Positions 44,916 to 53,690 are shown, counted from the first letter of the stretch. The stretch: DNA of 64,000 nt from Pseudoclavibacter sp. RFBB5 (GCF_002931555.1 NZ_PSTZ01000002.1:51099-115098); one strand, 5' to 3'. Notes: a model not told the origin generated them from the letters alone. Made by a program: numbers and translations.

Positions 44916-46277
44916 GTGACCATGACCCGGTCGCGGCTCCCCCGACAGCGACTGGCGGATAGCGTCGCTCTGATGACCCCCACCCCGAACGGCGCCGCCC
45001 AGCCAGCACCGCAGTCAGCGACGACACCGAAGCCGACACCAAAGCAGCAGCCGACGCTCACCACCTACCGAGTGCTGGTCATCGGGGGTGGCAACGCTGG
45101 CCTGTCCGTCGCGGGCCGACTCCAGCGGGCCGGCGTCGACGACATCACCGTCGTCGAGCCGCGCGAGAACCACGTCTACCAGCCGCTCCTCTCGCACGTC
45201 GCCGGCGGCACCGCGAAGGCGAGCCAGGCCGCGCGACCGCAGGCCGACGTGATGCCGGACGGCGTGACGCTCATCCGCGACGTCGTCGCCTCGGTCGACC
45301 CGGAGACGTCGTCGCTCGTCCTCGCATCCGGTCGAAGCATAGGCTACGAGCACCTCGTCGTCTGCCCCGGCGTCGTGCAGGACTGGGATGCGATCCCCGG
45401 CCTCCAGGCCGCGCTCGACACCCCGAACGTCGCGTCCAGCTACGAGATCAGCCTCGCCCACAAGACCTCCCGGATGCTGCGCGAGCTGCGGCAGGGAACG
45501 GCCGTGTTCGTGCAGGCGCCTGAGCCCGCGTCATTCGGCGGCGCGATCCAGAAGCCCATGTACCTCGCCTGCGACTACTGGCGATCCCGGGACGTGCTCG
45601 ACCGCATCCGGGTCGTGCTCGTGCTGCCGGATGCGACGCCGCTCGGCGTGCCGGCGATCGACCGCGAGCTCGAGCGCAAGATCACCGAATACGGCATCGA
45701 GGTGCGCCGCGAGGCACAGCTCACCGAGGTGCTCGGCGACGCGAAGACCGCGGTCATCGAGACCGCTGGGGAACACCGCGAGCGCATCCCCTACGACGCC
45801 CTCATCGTCGAGCCGCCGCAGCGGGCTCCCGAATGGATCGCCGAGGCCGGGCTCGCAGGCGCTGAGCTCGCCTACCCGACCCCCGAGATGAGGAGCGAAC
45901 GCGGATTCGTGGACGTCGACACGCACACGATGCGGCACCACCGGTTCCCGAACGTGTGGTCGCTCGGCGATGCCGCCGTGTCGCGCAGCCAGCGCTCCGG
46001 GGGTGCGCTGAGGAAGCAGACGAAGGCGCTCGCCGAGAACCTCGTGAGCGTGCTCCGCGAACAGGCCCCGGAGAGCGACTACGACGGCTACACGGTCGCC
46101 CCCTTCACGGTGTCGCGCTCGAGCGTCGTCTTTGGGGAGTTCGACGACACCCTCAAGCAACGGCCGAGCATCCCGTTCTGGAAGGGCCTCGCCCGCGAGC
46201 GCCGCCTCACGTGGGTGTTCGACCGCCACGTGCTGCCCTGGGTCTACTGGAACCTCATCCTGAAGGGGCGGGCGTGA
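44916..46277 (+). CDS. FAD-dependent oxidoreductase, sulfide:quinone-oxidoreductase-like
   Basis: The 453-residue flavoprotein begins its FAD-binding motif (VLVIGGGNAGLSVAGRLQ) near residue 52 and contains ENHVYQPLLSHVAGG, LVVCPGVVQDWDAIPG and the FAD-site NVWSLGDAA segment, the pattern of SQR and type II NADH dehydrogenases. Few conserved cysteines are present, so sulfide oxidation is not assured. GGGAG lies 4 bases before the GTG at 44916 (10 before an in-frame ATG at 44922); an ATG at 44973 would trim the low-complexity N-terminus. Confidence 0.85.
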   Translation: MTMTRSRLPRQRLADSVALMTPTPNGAAQPAPQSATTPKPTPKQQPTLTTYRVLVIGGGNAGLSVAGRLQRAGVDDITVVEPRENHVYQPLLSHVAGGTAKASQAARPQADVMPDGVTLIRDVVASVDPETSSLVLASGRSIGYEHLVVCPGVVQDWDAIPGLQAALDTPNVASSYEISLAHKTSRMLRELRQGTAVFVQAPEPASFGGAIQKPMYLACDYWRSRDVLDRIRVVLVLPDATPLGVPAIDRELERKITEYGIEVRREAQLTEVLGDAKTAVIETAGEHRERIPYDALIVEPPQRAPEWIAEAGLAGAELAYPTPEMRSERGFVDVDTHTMRHHRFPNVWSLGDAAVSRSQRSGGALRKQTKALAENLVSVLREQAPESDYDGYTVAPFTVSRSSVVFGEFDDTLKQRPSIPFWKGLARERRLTWVFDRHVLPWVYWNLILKGRA

Positions 46278-46342
46278 CCCCAAAGTCTCGAGGCTGCGCG
46301 GCCCGTGACACGTAGCTCGTTCAGCCCACCAAGCCGGTGGCC

Positions 46343-46657
46343 TCAGCGGATGACGACGGCCGTCCCATAGGCCACGATCTCCTGAAAGTTCTGGTCGATC
46401 TCGTTCGAGTCGTACCGCATCGCGACGACGGCGTTGGCGCCTGCCGCCTCGGCTGCCGACTCGAGGCGCTTGACGGCCTCCGCGCGCGCCTGCTCGAGCT
46501 GGGTGGTGAGCCCCTTCAGCTCCCCGCCGCCGAGCGACTTGAAGCCCGCCGCGAACTGGGCACCGATGTTGCGAGAACGCACGGTGAGGCCGGAGACCTC
46601 GCCGATCACGCTCGTGATGGAGGATCCGGGAACGTCATTGGTCGTCACGATGATCAT
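46343..46657 (-). CDS. YbjQ/UPF0145-family protein
   Basis: The 104-residue protein matches the YbjQ (heavy-metal-binding-domain-like) family: MIIVTTNDVPG, VIGEVSGLTVRSRNIG, a helix with ARAEAVKRL, then GANAVVAMRYDSNEI and VAYGTAVVI. Members form pentamers of unknown function. The start ATG follows TATCCT by exactly 6 bases, a clean leaderless promoter. Confidence 0.92.
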   Translation of the reverse strand: MIIVTTNDVPGSSITSVIGEVSGLTVRSRNIGAQFAAGFKSLGGGELKGLTTQLEQARAEAVKRLESAAEAAGANAVVAMRYDSNEIDQNFQEIVAYGTAVVIR

Positions 46658-46772
46658 GGGCAGAGGATAGCGGGCAGAGACGCCCCGGCATAGGCGCGCG
46701 GAGACAGCCGGTCAGGTCCAGGCGTGCGGGCCGACGCTGACGTCCGACCCGTGCAGTCGTAGCCTGACCGGG

Positions 46773-47351
46773 CTAGGTGCGGGGCGCCCAGTCGACCCAG
46801 TCGTAGCCGACGTCGTCGCAGGCGTCATCCGCATCGTCGAGCGCGTCATCCACCGTGCCGGAGTCTGGGTCGGCGGCGTGCGTCCGCGCAGCATCCCAGA
46901 TGAGCCAGTCGTCGCGGTCTGAGGCTCGCCCCGTGAACGTGAAGACGAGATCGCTGATCGCCTTCTTGACCTCCGGGTCGGCCTTCTCCGCGTCACGTGC
47001 AGCGAGCAGCTGGTCGACGGCCGCCGTGAACTGCGCCTGCTTGTCCGCATCGCCGTCGTAGCTCGCGCCATCGGCCGAGAGGGAGAACATCGCATCCGTG
47101 GCCGCGTTCGCATCCTGGCACACGAGTGCGTCGCCCTCGAGGGCGTCGGCGACCGGGAACGTCGTGGGGGCTGGCGTCGCGGGCGTCGCTACCCCCGACG
47201 AGGATGCGCCCGTTGAGGACGCGGCCGTCGAGGGCGCGCTGGGCGAACCGGAGCCTTCGGCGCCGATGCGTTCCGCGAGCGTGCATCCGCTCAGCAGCAG
47301 CGCAACAGCAAGCGCGCCGACAGCGCCGACAGCAGGTGATGATCTACGCAC
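46773..47351 (-). CDS. Predicted lipoprotein of unknown function
   Basis: The product of about 192 residues has a signal peptide with lipobox (ALLLSGC), a Ser/Ala/Thr/Pro-rich linker of 40 residues, and an acidic helical domain (ALVCQDANAATDAMFSL, AAVDQLLAARDAEKADPEVKKAI, ending in Asp-rich segments). I recognise no family. The GTG at 47351 has GGGGGAG 9 bases upstream; a GTG 6 bases earlier is possible. The ORF could be extended further but that would add residues before the signal peptide. Confidence 0.8.
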   Translation of the reverse strand: MRRSSPAVGAVGALAVALLLSGCTLAERIGAEGSGSPSAPSTAASSTGASSSGVATPATPAPTTFPVADALEGDALVCQDANAATDAMFSLSADGASYDGDADKQAQFTAAVDQLLAARDAEKADPEVKKAISDLVFTFTGRASDRDDWLIWDAARTHAADPDSGTVDDALDDADDACDDVGYDWVDWAPRT

Positions 47352-47537
47352 AGTCACGAACTCCCCCGGAGTGATCTCGAATACCGACTCCAACCATACG
47401 AGGCACACTCTGAAAGACCCGGGATCGGCGTCCAACCTGTGGAGAGACCCAACCTGTGGAGAGAGGGGAACCGCGGAAGGGTCAGCGCCTCTGGAAGTGC
47501 AGCGTTGCGGAATGAACAGGTGTGCCAGGATCACCCC

Positions 47538-47789
47538 ATGAAGCCCTTGCTCATCGCAGCAGCAGTCACCCTCGGAGTCGCGCTCGCTGCCCTCGCGCTC
47601 GCAGCAGGCCTCCGCCCCGATGACCCCGCGGCGGCCGAGTTCCTCGTGGGCCTCGGATACTTCGGCCTGATGCTCGCGCCCGTCAGCGCCCTCGCGGTGC
47701 TAATCCTCGGCAGCATCGCACTCGTGCGCACCGCGCGCCGCGACGCGGCGGCGAACTCCGAAGCGCTCCGGACCACCGGGCGCGGCTGA
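47538..47789 (+). CDS. Small two-helix membrane protein
   Basis: The 83-residue protein has two hydrophobic helices (about 4-23 LLIAAAVTLGVALAALALAAG and 36-62 FGLMLAPVSALAVLILGSIAL) and a short polar tail. The family is not recognised. The start was chosen at the ATG just before the first helix. The stop lies inside the first unit of a 17-base repeat. Upstream (47433-47465) a direct repeat (CAACCTGTGGAGAGA) of unknown role occurs. Confidence 0.65.
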   Translation: MKPLLIAAAVTLGVALAALALAAGLRPDDPAAAEFLVGLGYFGLMLAPVSALAVLILGSIALVRTARRDAAANSEALRTTGRG

Positions 47790-47830
47790 CTCGCGGGCGC
47801 GGCTGACTCGCGGGCGCGACTGACTCGCGG
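47780..47830. repeat. Three 17-base tandem units over a stop codon
   Basis: Units GCGCGGCTGACTCGCGG are repeated three times with one change in the third. The TGA in the first unit (47787-47789) is the stop of the small membrane protein. Confidence 0.93.
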
Positions 47831-47905
47831 GGCCGAGGCGGCAGGCAGGAGACATCAGGCTGGGCCCACCAGGCTGGGCCCACCAGGCAGAATGCAGCAG
47901 GCGAC

Positions 47906-47932
47906 AAAAAAGGCCCGCTTTCGCGAGCCTTT
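47906..47932 (-). terminator. Rho-independent terminator of the tRNA-Arg gene
   Basis: On the minus strand AGGCTCGCGAAAGCGGGCCT forms a stem with one mismatch and a short loop, followed by TTTTTT. It lies about 55 bases after the tRNA end. Confidence 0.85.
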
Positions 47933-47987
47933 CCTGCATCTGTCTCAACACAGAGCTGTGTACCCGAACTGTGAAGCTCTTGTACTG

Positions 47988-48060
47988 TGCGCCCGAAGGG
48001 ATTCGAACCCCTAACCTTCTGATCCGTAGTCAGATGCTCTATCCGTTGAGCTACGGGCGC
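47988..48060 (-). tRNA. tRNA-Arg(ACG)
   Basis: The minus strand folds as a standard tRNA of 73 bases: acceptor stem GCGCCCG/CGGGCGC with discriminator A, D-arm GCTC...GAGC, anticodon stem TCTGA/TCAGA around the loop CTACGGA (anticodon ACG), and T-arm AGGGG TTCGAAT CCCTT. The 3' CCA is not encoded. The ACG anticodon, with A34 normally deaminated to inosine, reads CGU/CGC/CGA. Confidence 0.97.
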
Positions 48061-48093
48061 CCGGTGTTTCGCTTGCGCGATTGACCAGGGGAT

Positions 48094-48122
48094 AGCTTAC
48101 ACACGACCCGACCGGTCCGCAA
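48094..48122 (-). promoter_or_regulatory. Promoter of tRNA-Arg
   Basis: On the minus strand, -35 TTGCGG (48122-48117) and -10 TAAGCT (48099-48094) are separated by 17 bases, placing the start about 27 bases upstream of the mature tRNA. Confidence 0.65.
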
Positions 48123-48225
48123 ACCCGGCGGGTCGCAGGACATTCGGGCGAGGTGACGAACGATGCGCGCGCACCCATGCAGGCGCACAACGCCGACCCG
48201 AAGGCCCCGGAGTACCCTCGAACGA

Positions 48226-49515
48226 GTGACGCCCGACCGCACCAACACCCCGAAGCCCCCATCCACAGGCAACCCCTGGCTTGGTCACCTCGGCGGGTCC
48301 CGCGACTACCGGCGCATCCAGCTCGCGATGCTGTGCGCCGGGTTCGCGACGTTCGCGCAGCTGTACGCCCCGCAGGCGCTGCTGCCGGAGATCTCGACGA
48401 CCTTCGCCATCGACCCCGCGACCGCCGCCCTCATGGTCTCCATGGGCACCCTCGGCGTCGCCATCTCGGTGCTGCCGTGGTCGATCGCCGCCGACCGGAT
48501 GGGTCGCGTCCGCGCCATCACGATCTCCATCTCGAGCGCCACCATCCTCGGCCTGCTCATGATCCTCATGCCCAGCTTCGAGCTCGCCCTCGTGCTTCGC
48601 CTCCTCGAGGGCATCGCCCTCGGCGGCGTCCCCGCCTGCGCCATCGCCTACCTCAACGAGGAGCTCCACCCCACCGCGGCGGCCGGCGCCGCCGGCACGT
48701 TCGTCGCCGGCAACACCCTCGGCGGACTCGGCGGCCGAATCGTGCCGACCCCCGTCGCCGAGCTCCTCGACTGGCGACTCGGCCTGCTCACGGTGTCGCT
48801 CATCTCCGTCGCCATGGCCGTGCTCTTCATCTGGCTCATCCCCAAGCCCCGCGGCTTCGCACCACTCGCGAAGAACGCAGGCGGCACCCTCGGCGCGAGC
48901 ATCGGCCGCGCCTGGAAGGCCATCACCGCCCACCTCTCCAGCACCAGGATGCTCGGGCTCTTCGCGCAGGGATTCTTCCTCATGGGCGGGTTCGTCGCCG
49001 TCTACAACTTCCTCGGCTTCCACCTCACCCAAGCCCCCTACTTCCTGCCCGTCTGGCTCGTGTCGCTCGTCTTCGTGACCTACCTCGCCGGCTCCTTCTC
49101 GTCGCCCTTCATCGCCCGCCTCGCCGGCCGCCACGGACGCAAGCTCGTGCTTCTCGCATCCACCGCCATCTCCCTCGGCGGACTCGCCCTCACCCTCTCG
49201 CCGCAGCTGTGGCTCGTCATCACGGGACTCGCGATCTTCACCGCCGCCTTCTTCGGCGCCCACTCCGTCGCCGTCGGCTGGGCAGGCGCCTACCCGAGCC
49301 GAGGCCGCGCCCAGGCGACAGCCCTCTACAACCTCGGCTACTACGGCGGCTCCAGCATCTTCGGGTTCCTCGGCGGCGTCTTCTTCCAGCACTTCGACTG
49401 GCCAGGAGTCATCTGGATGGTCGGCGGGCTCACCATCATCGCCGGACTGCTCGCACTCTTCCTCCTGCCGTGGAAGGGTGAGACCGCGGCAACCCAAGCC
49501 ATCCGCGTTCCCTGA
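48226..49515 (+). CDS. MFS transporter (YnfM-like)
   Basis: The 429-residue protein has 12 predicted membrane helices, with the MFS motif A-like DRMGRVRAITIS between helices 2 and 3 and ARLAGRHGRKLVLLAS in the second half. The pattern (LYAPQALLPEISTTF; GGVPACAIAYLNEE) is close to the YnfM branch of drug/solute exporters. Substrate is unknown. The GTG follows TACCCT by 7 bases, suggesting a leaderless start; an upstream ATG at 48163 would add a basic, unlikely stretch. Confidence 0.9.
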   Translation: MTPDRTNTPKPPSTGNPWLGHLGGSRDYRRIQLAMLCAGFATFAQLYAPQALLPEISTTFAIDPATAALMVSMGTLGVAISVLPWSIAADRMGRVRAITISISSATILGLLMILMPSFELALVLRLLEGIALGGVPACAIAYLNEELHPTAAAGAAGTFVAGNTLGGLGGRIVPTPVAELLDWRLGLLTVSLISVAMAVLFIWLIPKPRGFAPLAKNAGGTLGASIGRAWKAITAHLSSTRMLGLFAQGFFLMGGFVAVYNFLGFHLTQAPYFLPVWLVSLVFVTYLAGSFSSPFIARLAGRHGRKLVLLASTAISLGGLALTLSPQLWLVITGLAIFTAAFFGAHSVAVGWAGAYPSRGRAQATALYNLGYYGGSSIFGFLGGVFFQHFDWPGVIWMVGGLTIIAGLLALFLLPWKGETAATQAIRVP

Positions 49516-49766
49516 CGCACGGGACCCACCCCGCACGACCCGCGGCGTCGTCGCACGCCCGCAACCGCAACTTCACGTAATCGTCACAGCGAACCCCGCG
49601 CCGAGCCTGCAAAGGTATGCGCCGGGGTGCGACCCTTGAGGGACGGGTTGCGCGCCCACCTCGCACGCCCGCACCCCAGAAGACAAGGCGCCCCAGACCC
49701 CGCCGCCCGCAGCTCATCACCCTCACCCCGCAGCTCAACCCGCGCCGACACACAGAAGGAGGGCAC

Positions 49767-50435
49767 ATGACTACGACGCCCGCCTCCACCAGCACTCCGA
49801 CGTTCGACGGCGCCGGCCAGCTCGCCGCCGTCGCCCGCTCGGTGCGGATGCAGGAGCTCGACGGCCACGACGGCTTTGTCATCACCCTCACGCAGACGTT
49901 CGCGGCGAAGCGCAGCTCGCTGTGGTCCGCCGCAACCGAGATCTCCCGTCTCGCACAGTGGTTCGCCCCCGTCGACGGGAGCCTCCGCCAGGGTGGCACC
50001 TACCAGATTCAGGACAATGCCCACGGGCACATCACGGGATGCCACGCCCCCGACTCGTTCACTGCGACGTGGGAGTACGACGGCGAGCACTCCCACCTCG
50101 AGGTTCACTTCACGAAGGTCGACGAGACCCACGCGACCCTCTCACTCGAGCACCACTCGCCGACCGACGAGGAGACGTGGCCGAAGTTCGGGGTCGGCGC
50201 GACGGGAGTCGGCTGGGACCTCAGCTTCGCGAGCCTCGCCCACCACCTCGCGACGGGTGCAAGCGTGCCCCTCGAGACCACCTCCTGGGTGCAGACGGAC
50301 GACGCGAGCACGTTCCTCGTGCAGAGCGCAGAAGCCTGGGCGGATGCATCCATCGCCGCGGGCTCAGACGAGGCGGACGCCCGCGCCGCACAGAAGCGCA
50401 CCACGGACGCCTACCTCGACGGCCTGAACAGCTGA
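49767..50435 (+). CDS. SRPBCC/AHSA1-like (START-fold) protein
   Basis: The 222-residue protein has the AHSA1-type START fold: VITLTQTFAAKRSSLWSAATEISRLAQWF, then the strand pattern HITGCHAPDSFTATWEYDGE and LEHHSP..GVGATGVGWDLS. Such domains bind hydrophobic ligands. The ATG has a strong AGAAGGAGGG site. The 251-base gap upstream (49516-49766) holds no obvious gene; short direct repeats (CAGTCAYCAGGCA) lie downstream (50456-50490). Confidence 0.88.
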   Translation: MTTTPASTSTPTFDGAGQLAAVARSVRMQELDGHDGFVITLTQTFAAKRSSLWSAATEISRLAQWFAPVDGSLRQGGTYQIQDNAHGHITGCHAPDSFTATWEYDGEHSHLEVHFTKVDETHATLSLEHHSPTDEETWPKFGVGATGVGWDLSFASLAHHLATGASVPLETTSWVQTDDASTFLVQSAEAWADASIAAGSDEADARAAQKRTTDAYLDGLNS

Positions 50436-50571
50436 GACCAGGCTCCGTCACCACGCGCAGTCACCAGGCACAGTCATCAGGCACAGTCGACTCGCTAAGC
50501 CTGACGAGCTGGCTGCGTCCGCTGAGACTGCTGAGCTAGCCGCGCCGTAGCCTCCTCCGGACCGCCGCGCT

Positions 50572-50742
50572 CTACGCCGTGAAGAGCTTCAGCTCGTCGG
50601 CAGTGAAGTAGTTCTGCGTGACGGCGCTGATGAGCACGAGGTACTTCTCGCGCTTCTCGTCGTAGGACGTGACCGTCCCCACGTTGCCGGTCATCGTGTC
50701 CCCCGTCACCTGCACGGTGTCACCGATCTTGAACTCAGCCAT
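50572..50742 (-). CDS. Small KOW/SH3-like protein
   Basis: The 56-residue protein is MAEFKIGDTVQVTGDTMTG followed by a short beta-rich stretch ending TADELKLF. KIGDTVQV...GNVGTVTSYDEKREKYLV resembles a small SH3-like barrel of the KOW type. The role is unknown. The ATG is fixed by GGGGAGA 3-4 bases upstream; longer frames have no support. Confidence 0.8.
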   Translation of the reverse strand: MAEFKIGDTVQVTGDTMTGNVGTVTSYDEKREKYLVLISAVTQNYFTADELKLFTA

Positions 50743-50940
50743 GGTCTCTCCCCTGTTTGCTGTTCCGGCTCTCTGCCGTCCCGGCTCTGCGCCGGTCCTT
50801 CGAACGATATTCGCGACCACCGACACCAGCCAGTCTCGCGCGTCACTTCCTGACGTGACATTTGTCACGGAACGGCGGTCCCCCACGATCGCGGACCCCT
50901 TTCCAGCGGAAGCGGCGCGCAAGCACTGCAACAGCCCGCT

Positions 50941-51414
50941 TCAGTCCAGCCTGCGCGGGCCGGACCCGCCGCCCGCTAGGGCGTCGTCGGGATTGAGGAG
51001 CCCACACGCCTTCATCGACAGGCAACCGCAGCCGATGCACCCCATGAGCTCCTCCTCGAGGCGCTCGATGCCGCGCCGCCGCTCCTCGAGCGTGCGCTTC
51101 CACCGCCCGGAGGCCCGCTGCCAGTCCTCCTGGCTCGGGGTCGCGTCACGCGGCAGGTCCGCGAACGCATCCTGCACGTCCGAGAGCGGGATGCCGAGGC
51201 GCTTCGCCACCGAGATGAGCGAGACGCGGCGGATCATGTGCCGCGCGTACCGGCGCTGGTTGCCCGCAGTGCGCACCGCCGCGATGAGCTCGAGCTCTTC
51301 GTAGAAGCGCAAGGCGGATGCGGCAACCCCGGTGCGTCGCACCATCTCACTCACCGTGAGCAGCTCGTCGGAGGGCAGGGGCGACCCCTGTGTGTCCTTG
51401 CGTGTCTCGCTCAC
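50941..51414 (-). CDS. soxR: Redox-sensitive transcriptional activator SoxR
   Basis: The 157-residue MerR-family protein has the helix-turn-helix (LTVSEMVRRTGVAASALRFYEELELI), the MerR dimerisation helix, and the Fe-S cysteine motif CIGCGCLSMKAC (CX2CXCX5C) that is diagnostic for SoxR. It senses redox-cycling compounds through a [2Fe-2S] cluster and activates promoters with a long spacer; such a promoter lies next to it (51436-51466) driving the flavin reductase and SOD genes. Confidence 0.95.
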   Translation of the reverse strand: MSETRKDTQGSPLPSDELLTVSEMVRRTGVAASALRFYEELELIAAVRTAGNQRRYARHMIRRVSLISVAKRLGIPLSDVQDAFADLPRDATPSQEDWQRASGRWKRTLEERRRGIERLEEELMGCIGCGCLSMKACGLLNPDDALAGGGSGPRRLD

Positions 51415-51435
51415 AGTGAAATCCCACCGCTCGAA

Positions 51436-51466
51436 TTGACTTCAACCATACTTGAGGTTCTAGCCT
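51436..51466 (+). promoter_or_regulatory. MerR-type promoter with SoxR-like dyad
   Basis: -35 TTGACT (51436-51441) and a -10-like TAGCCT (51461-51466) are 19 bases apart, the over-long spacer used by MerR-family activators. Between them is an imperfect dyad (GACTTCAACC-AT-ACTTGAGGTT, 51438-51459) resembling SoxR boxes with CCTCAAG/CTTGAGG halves. Confidence 0.6.
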
Positions 51467-51529
51467 CGAAGACAGAACGCACACGCAACTCCGATCCCCG
51501 TCCTTCAGCGAAGGCAGAGAGCCGATTCG

Positions 51530-52069
51530 ATGACAGATCCCGCCCCCGAGGCAGCAGCTCAAGCGGCATCGGCCCAAGCAGCACTGGCCGACGAATTCAA
51601 GACGGCCTTCCGGGAGCATCCCGCCGCCGTGGCGATCATCGCCGGGCAGACCGCCACCGGCCCGGTCGGACTCACCGCGTCGAGCGTCAGCTCCGTCGCC
51701 GTCGACCCGGCCACCCTCTCGTTCTCGGTGACCCGCGCAACGGGCAGCGCGGGAGGCCTCCTCGAGGCGGGCGACATCACGGTGAACCTCCTCAGCCTCG
51801 ACCAGGAGACGCTCGCCCTCGACTTCGCCCGAAGCGGTGCCCCGCGCTTCACGCCGGAGCAGGGGTGGGAGCACTTCCCCACCGGCGAGCCGTACCTCCC
51901 CCAGGCGCGGGAGACGCTTCGGTGCCGCATCGCCAGCACCGTCAAGGTCGGCGGCTCGACGATCGTGCTCGCCGAGGTACTCGAAGTGCTTCACGGCAGC
52001 AGCACCCCGCCGCTCATGTACCAGAACCGTCGCTTCGGTCGCCTCGACGCGTCGTCCTTCGACCAATAG
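51530..52069 (+). CDS. Flavin reductase (NADPH:FMN, HpaC-like)
   Basis: The 179-residue protein matches the FMN-binding flavin reductase domain: [42 protein letters not shown], then GDITVNLLS and FDFARSG-like and GRLDASSF segments. It provides reduced flavin to monooxygenases and is a frequent SoxR-regulon member in actinobacteria. It is divergent from soxR, with the MerR-type promoter between, and is followed after 61 bases by the SOD gene. Confidence 0.9.
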   Translation: MTDPAPEAAAQAASAQAALADEFKTAFREHPAAVAIIAGQTATGPVGLTASSVSSVAVDPATLSFSVTRATGSAGGLLEAGDITVNLLSLDQETLALDFARSGAPRFTPEQGWEHFPTGEPYLPQARETLRCRIASTVKVGGSTIVLAEVLEVLHGSSTPPLMYQNRRFGRLDASSFDQ

Positions 52070-52130
52070 CGCTCGCGCGAACAGCCACCACGAACCACTC
52101 CACGAAAACCGACAGAAAGAAGGTCACACC

Positions 52131-52754
52131 ATGACCGCATACACCCTTCCCGACCTCGCCTACGACTACTCCGCGCTCGCCCCGAGCATCAGCGGCGAGA
52201 TCATGGAGCTGCACCACTCCAAGCACCACGCCACCTACGTCAAGGGCGCGAACACGGCCCTCGAGCAGCTCGCCGAAGCCCGTGAGAGCGGCAACCTCGC
52301 CAACGTGAACAAGCTCGAGAAGGACCTCGCGTTCAACCTCGGCGGCCACGTCAACCACTCCATCTTCTGGACGAACCTCTCCCCGAACGGCGGCGGTGAG
52401 GCGACCGGCTCGCTCGCCACCGCGATCGACGCGCAGTTCGGCTCGTTCGACAAGTTCGTCGCGCAGTTCACGGCCGTCGCGCTCGGCGTGCAGGGCTCCG
52501 GCTGGGCAGTGCTCGCCTACGACGTGCTCGGCGAGCAGCTCGCGATCTTCCAGCTCTTCGACCAGCAGGGCAACGTGCCGTTCGGCCTCGTCCCGCTGCT
52601 CATGCTCGACGTGTGGGAGCACGCGTACTACCTCGACTACCGCAACGTGCGCGCCGACTACATCAAGGCGTTCTGGAACATCGCCGACTGGAACAACGTG
52701 CAGCAGCGCTACGACGCCGCGACCACGAAGACGAACGGCCTCATCACGCTGTAG
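52131..52754 (+). CDS. sodA: Superoxide dismutase (Fe/Mn)
   Basis: The 207-residue enzyme has the metal ligands in [19 protein letters not shown], and [11 protein letters not shown], and the typical [13 protein letters not shown] end. The metal cannot be told from the sequence alone; the residues around GGHVNHS and [11 protein letters not shown] are compatible with Mn or cambialistic forms. The ATG has AAGAAGG 7 bases upstream. It probably shares the SoxR-linked transcript with the flavin reductase. Confidence 0.96.
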   Translation: MTAYTLPDLAYDYSALAPSISGEIMELHHSKHHATYVKGANTALEQLAEARESGNLANVNKLEKDLAFNLGGHVNHSIFWTNLSPNGGGEATGSLATAIDAQFGSFDKFVAQFTAVALGVQGSGWAVLAYDVLGEQLAIFQLFDQQGNVPFGLVPLLMLDVWEHAYYLDYRNVRADYIKAFWNIADWNNVQQRYDAATTKTNGLITL

Positions 52755-52780
52755 TTCCTTCTCGCACGAACCGCGAGCGT

Positions 52781-52832
52781 TGAGGCGCGGCGGGGACGTG
52801 GATGCACGCATCCGCTTCCCTGCCGCGCCTCA
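52781..52832. terminator. Hairpin after sodA
   Basis: Perfect 11-base arms (TGAGGCGCGGC and its complement, 52781-52791 and 52822-52832) enclose a second inner stem (GGATGC/GCATCC). No T-tract follows, so the terminator role is likely but not certain. Confidence 0.65.
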
Positions 52833-52846
52833 GTAGTCTCGGTGGC

Positions 52847-53632
52847 ATGATCGGGCAGTTCTTCGCAGGCGTCGGCGCGCTCTTCCAGGGCTTCGGGTAC
52901 TGGAAGCGGAAGCCGCACATGATGCTGCTGGGGCTCATCCCGGCGTTCATCGTCTTCGTGCTGGTCGGCGCAGCCCTCGTGACGCTGTTCTTCTTCGTCG
53001 ACGACATCGTCGAATGGGCGACGCCGTGGGCCGCGCAGTGGGACGAGGTCTGGCGCAACACCCTCCGCATCGCCTTCATGACCCTCATCATCGCCGGTGG
53101 CGTCTTCCTGTCGGTGACGACCTTCACGGCCATCACCCTGACCGTCGGCGACCCGTTCTACGAGCGCATCTGGCTGAGCGTCGAACGCGACCTCGGCGAC
53201 GAGAACCCCGGGGAGGGCCTCGGCTTCTGGGCCGCCGCGAAAGGCAGCCTCTGGCTCGTCGGCATGGGCATCCTCTCCGCCATCGTCGTCGCCGTCATCG
53301 GCGTGATCCCGCTCGTCGGCTCGGTCACCGCAGCGATCGTCGGCGTCGCCCTCAACGGCACCGTGCTCTCCCGGGAACTCACCGGCAGGACACTGGATGC
53401 GCGCCGCCTGCTCGGCGATCAGCGCGCGTCCGTCATCCGCGGCAACCGGGCACAGCTGCTCGGCTTCGGCGTCGCGACGCAGCTCTGCTTCATGGTTCCA
53501 GGCGGCGCGGTCTTCACGATGCCAGCCGCCGTCGCAGGCTCCACGGTGCTCGCGCGGCGCCTCCTCGACGAGCGCGGCCTCACTGGTGTCGGCAGCCGCG
53601 AGGGCACGCCGGAGGTCGCCGGACCCGTGTAG
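52847..53632 (+). CDS. EI24/CysZ-like membrane protein
   Basis: The 261-residue protein has four to six hydrophobic segments (MLLGLIPAFIVFVLVGAALVTLFFF, FMTLIIAGGVFLSVTTFTAITLTVG, LVGMGILSAIVVAVIGVIPLVG) and the EI24 domain signature DPFYERIWLSVERDLGDENPGEGLGF. Family members include the sulfate permease CysZ, but transport has not been shown for this branch. The ATG follows TAGTCT by 7 bases, a leaderless pattern. Confidence 0.85.
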   Translation: MIGQFFAGVGALFQGFGYWKRKPHMMLLGLIPAFIVFVLVGAALVTLFFFVDDIVEWATPWAAQWDEVWRNTLRIAFMTLIIAGGVFLSVTTFTAITLTVGDPFYERIWLSVERDLGDENPGEGLGFWAAAKGSLWLVGMGILSAIVVAVIGVIPLVGSVTAAIVGVALNGTVLSRELTGRTLDARRLLGDQRASVIRGNRAQLLGFGVATQLCFMVPGGAVFTMPAAVAGSTVLARRLLDERGLTGVGSREGTPEVAGPV

Positions 53633-53646
53633 CGCTCGAACCGCGC

Positions 53647-53675
53647 TTGCCGAATCGGCGAGGATGCGGTTAGAG
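53647..53675 (+). promoter_or_regulatory. Promoter of the first beta-glucoside PTS operon
   Basis: -35 TTGCCG (53647-53652) and -10 TTAGAG (53670-53675) are separated by 17 bases. The predicted start lies just before the antiterminator target site. Confidence 0.5.
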
Positions 53676-53690
53676 TTCGAGGCGACTGCG

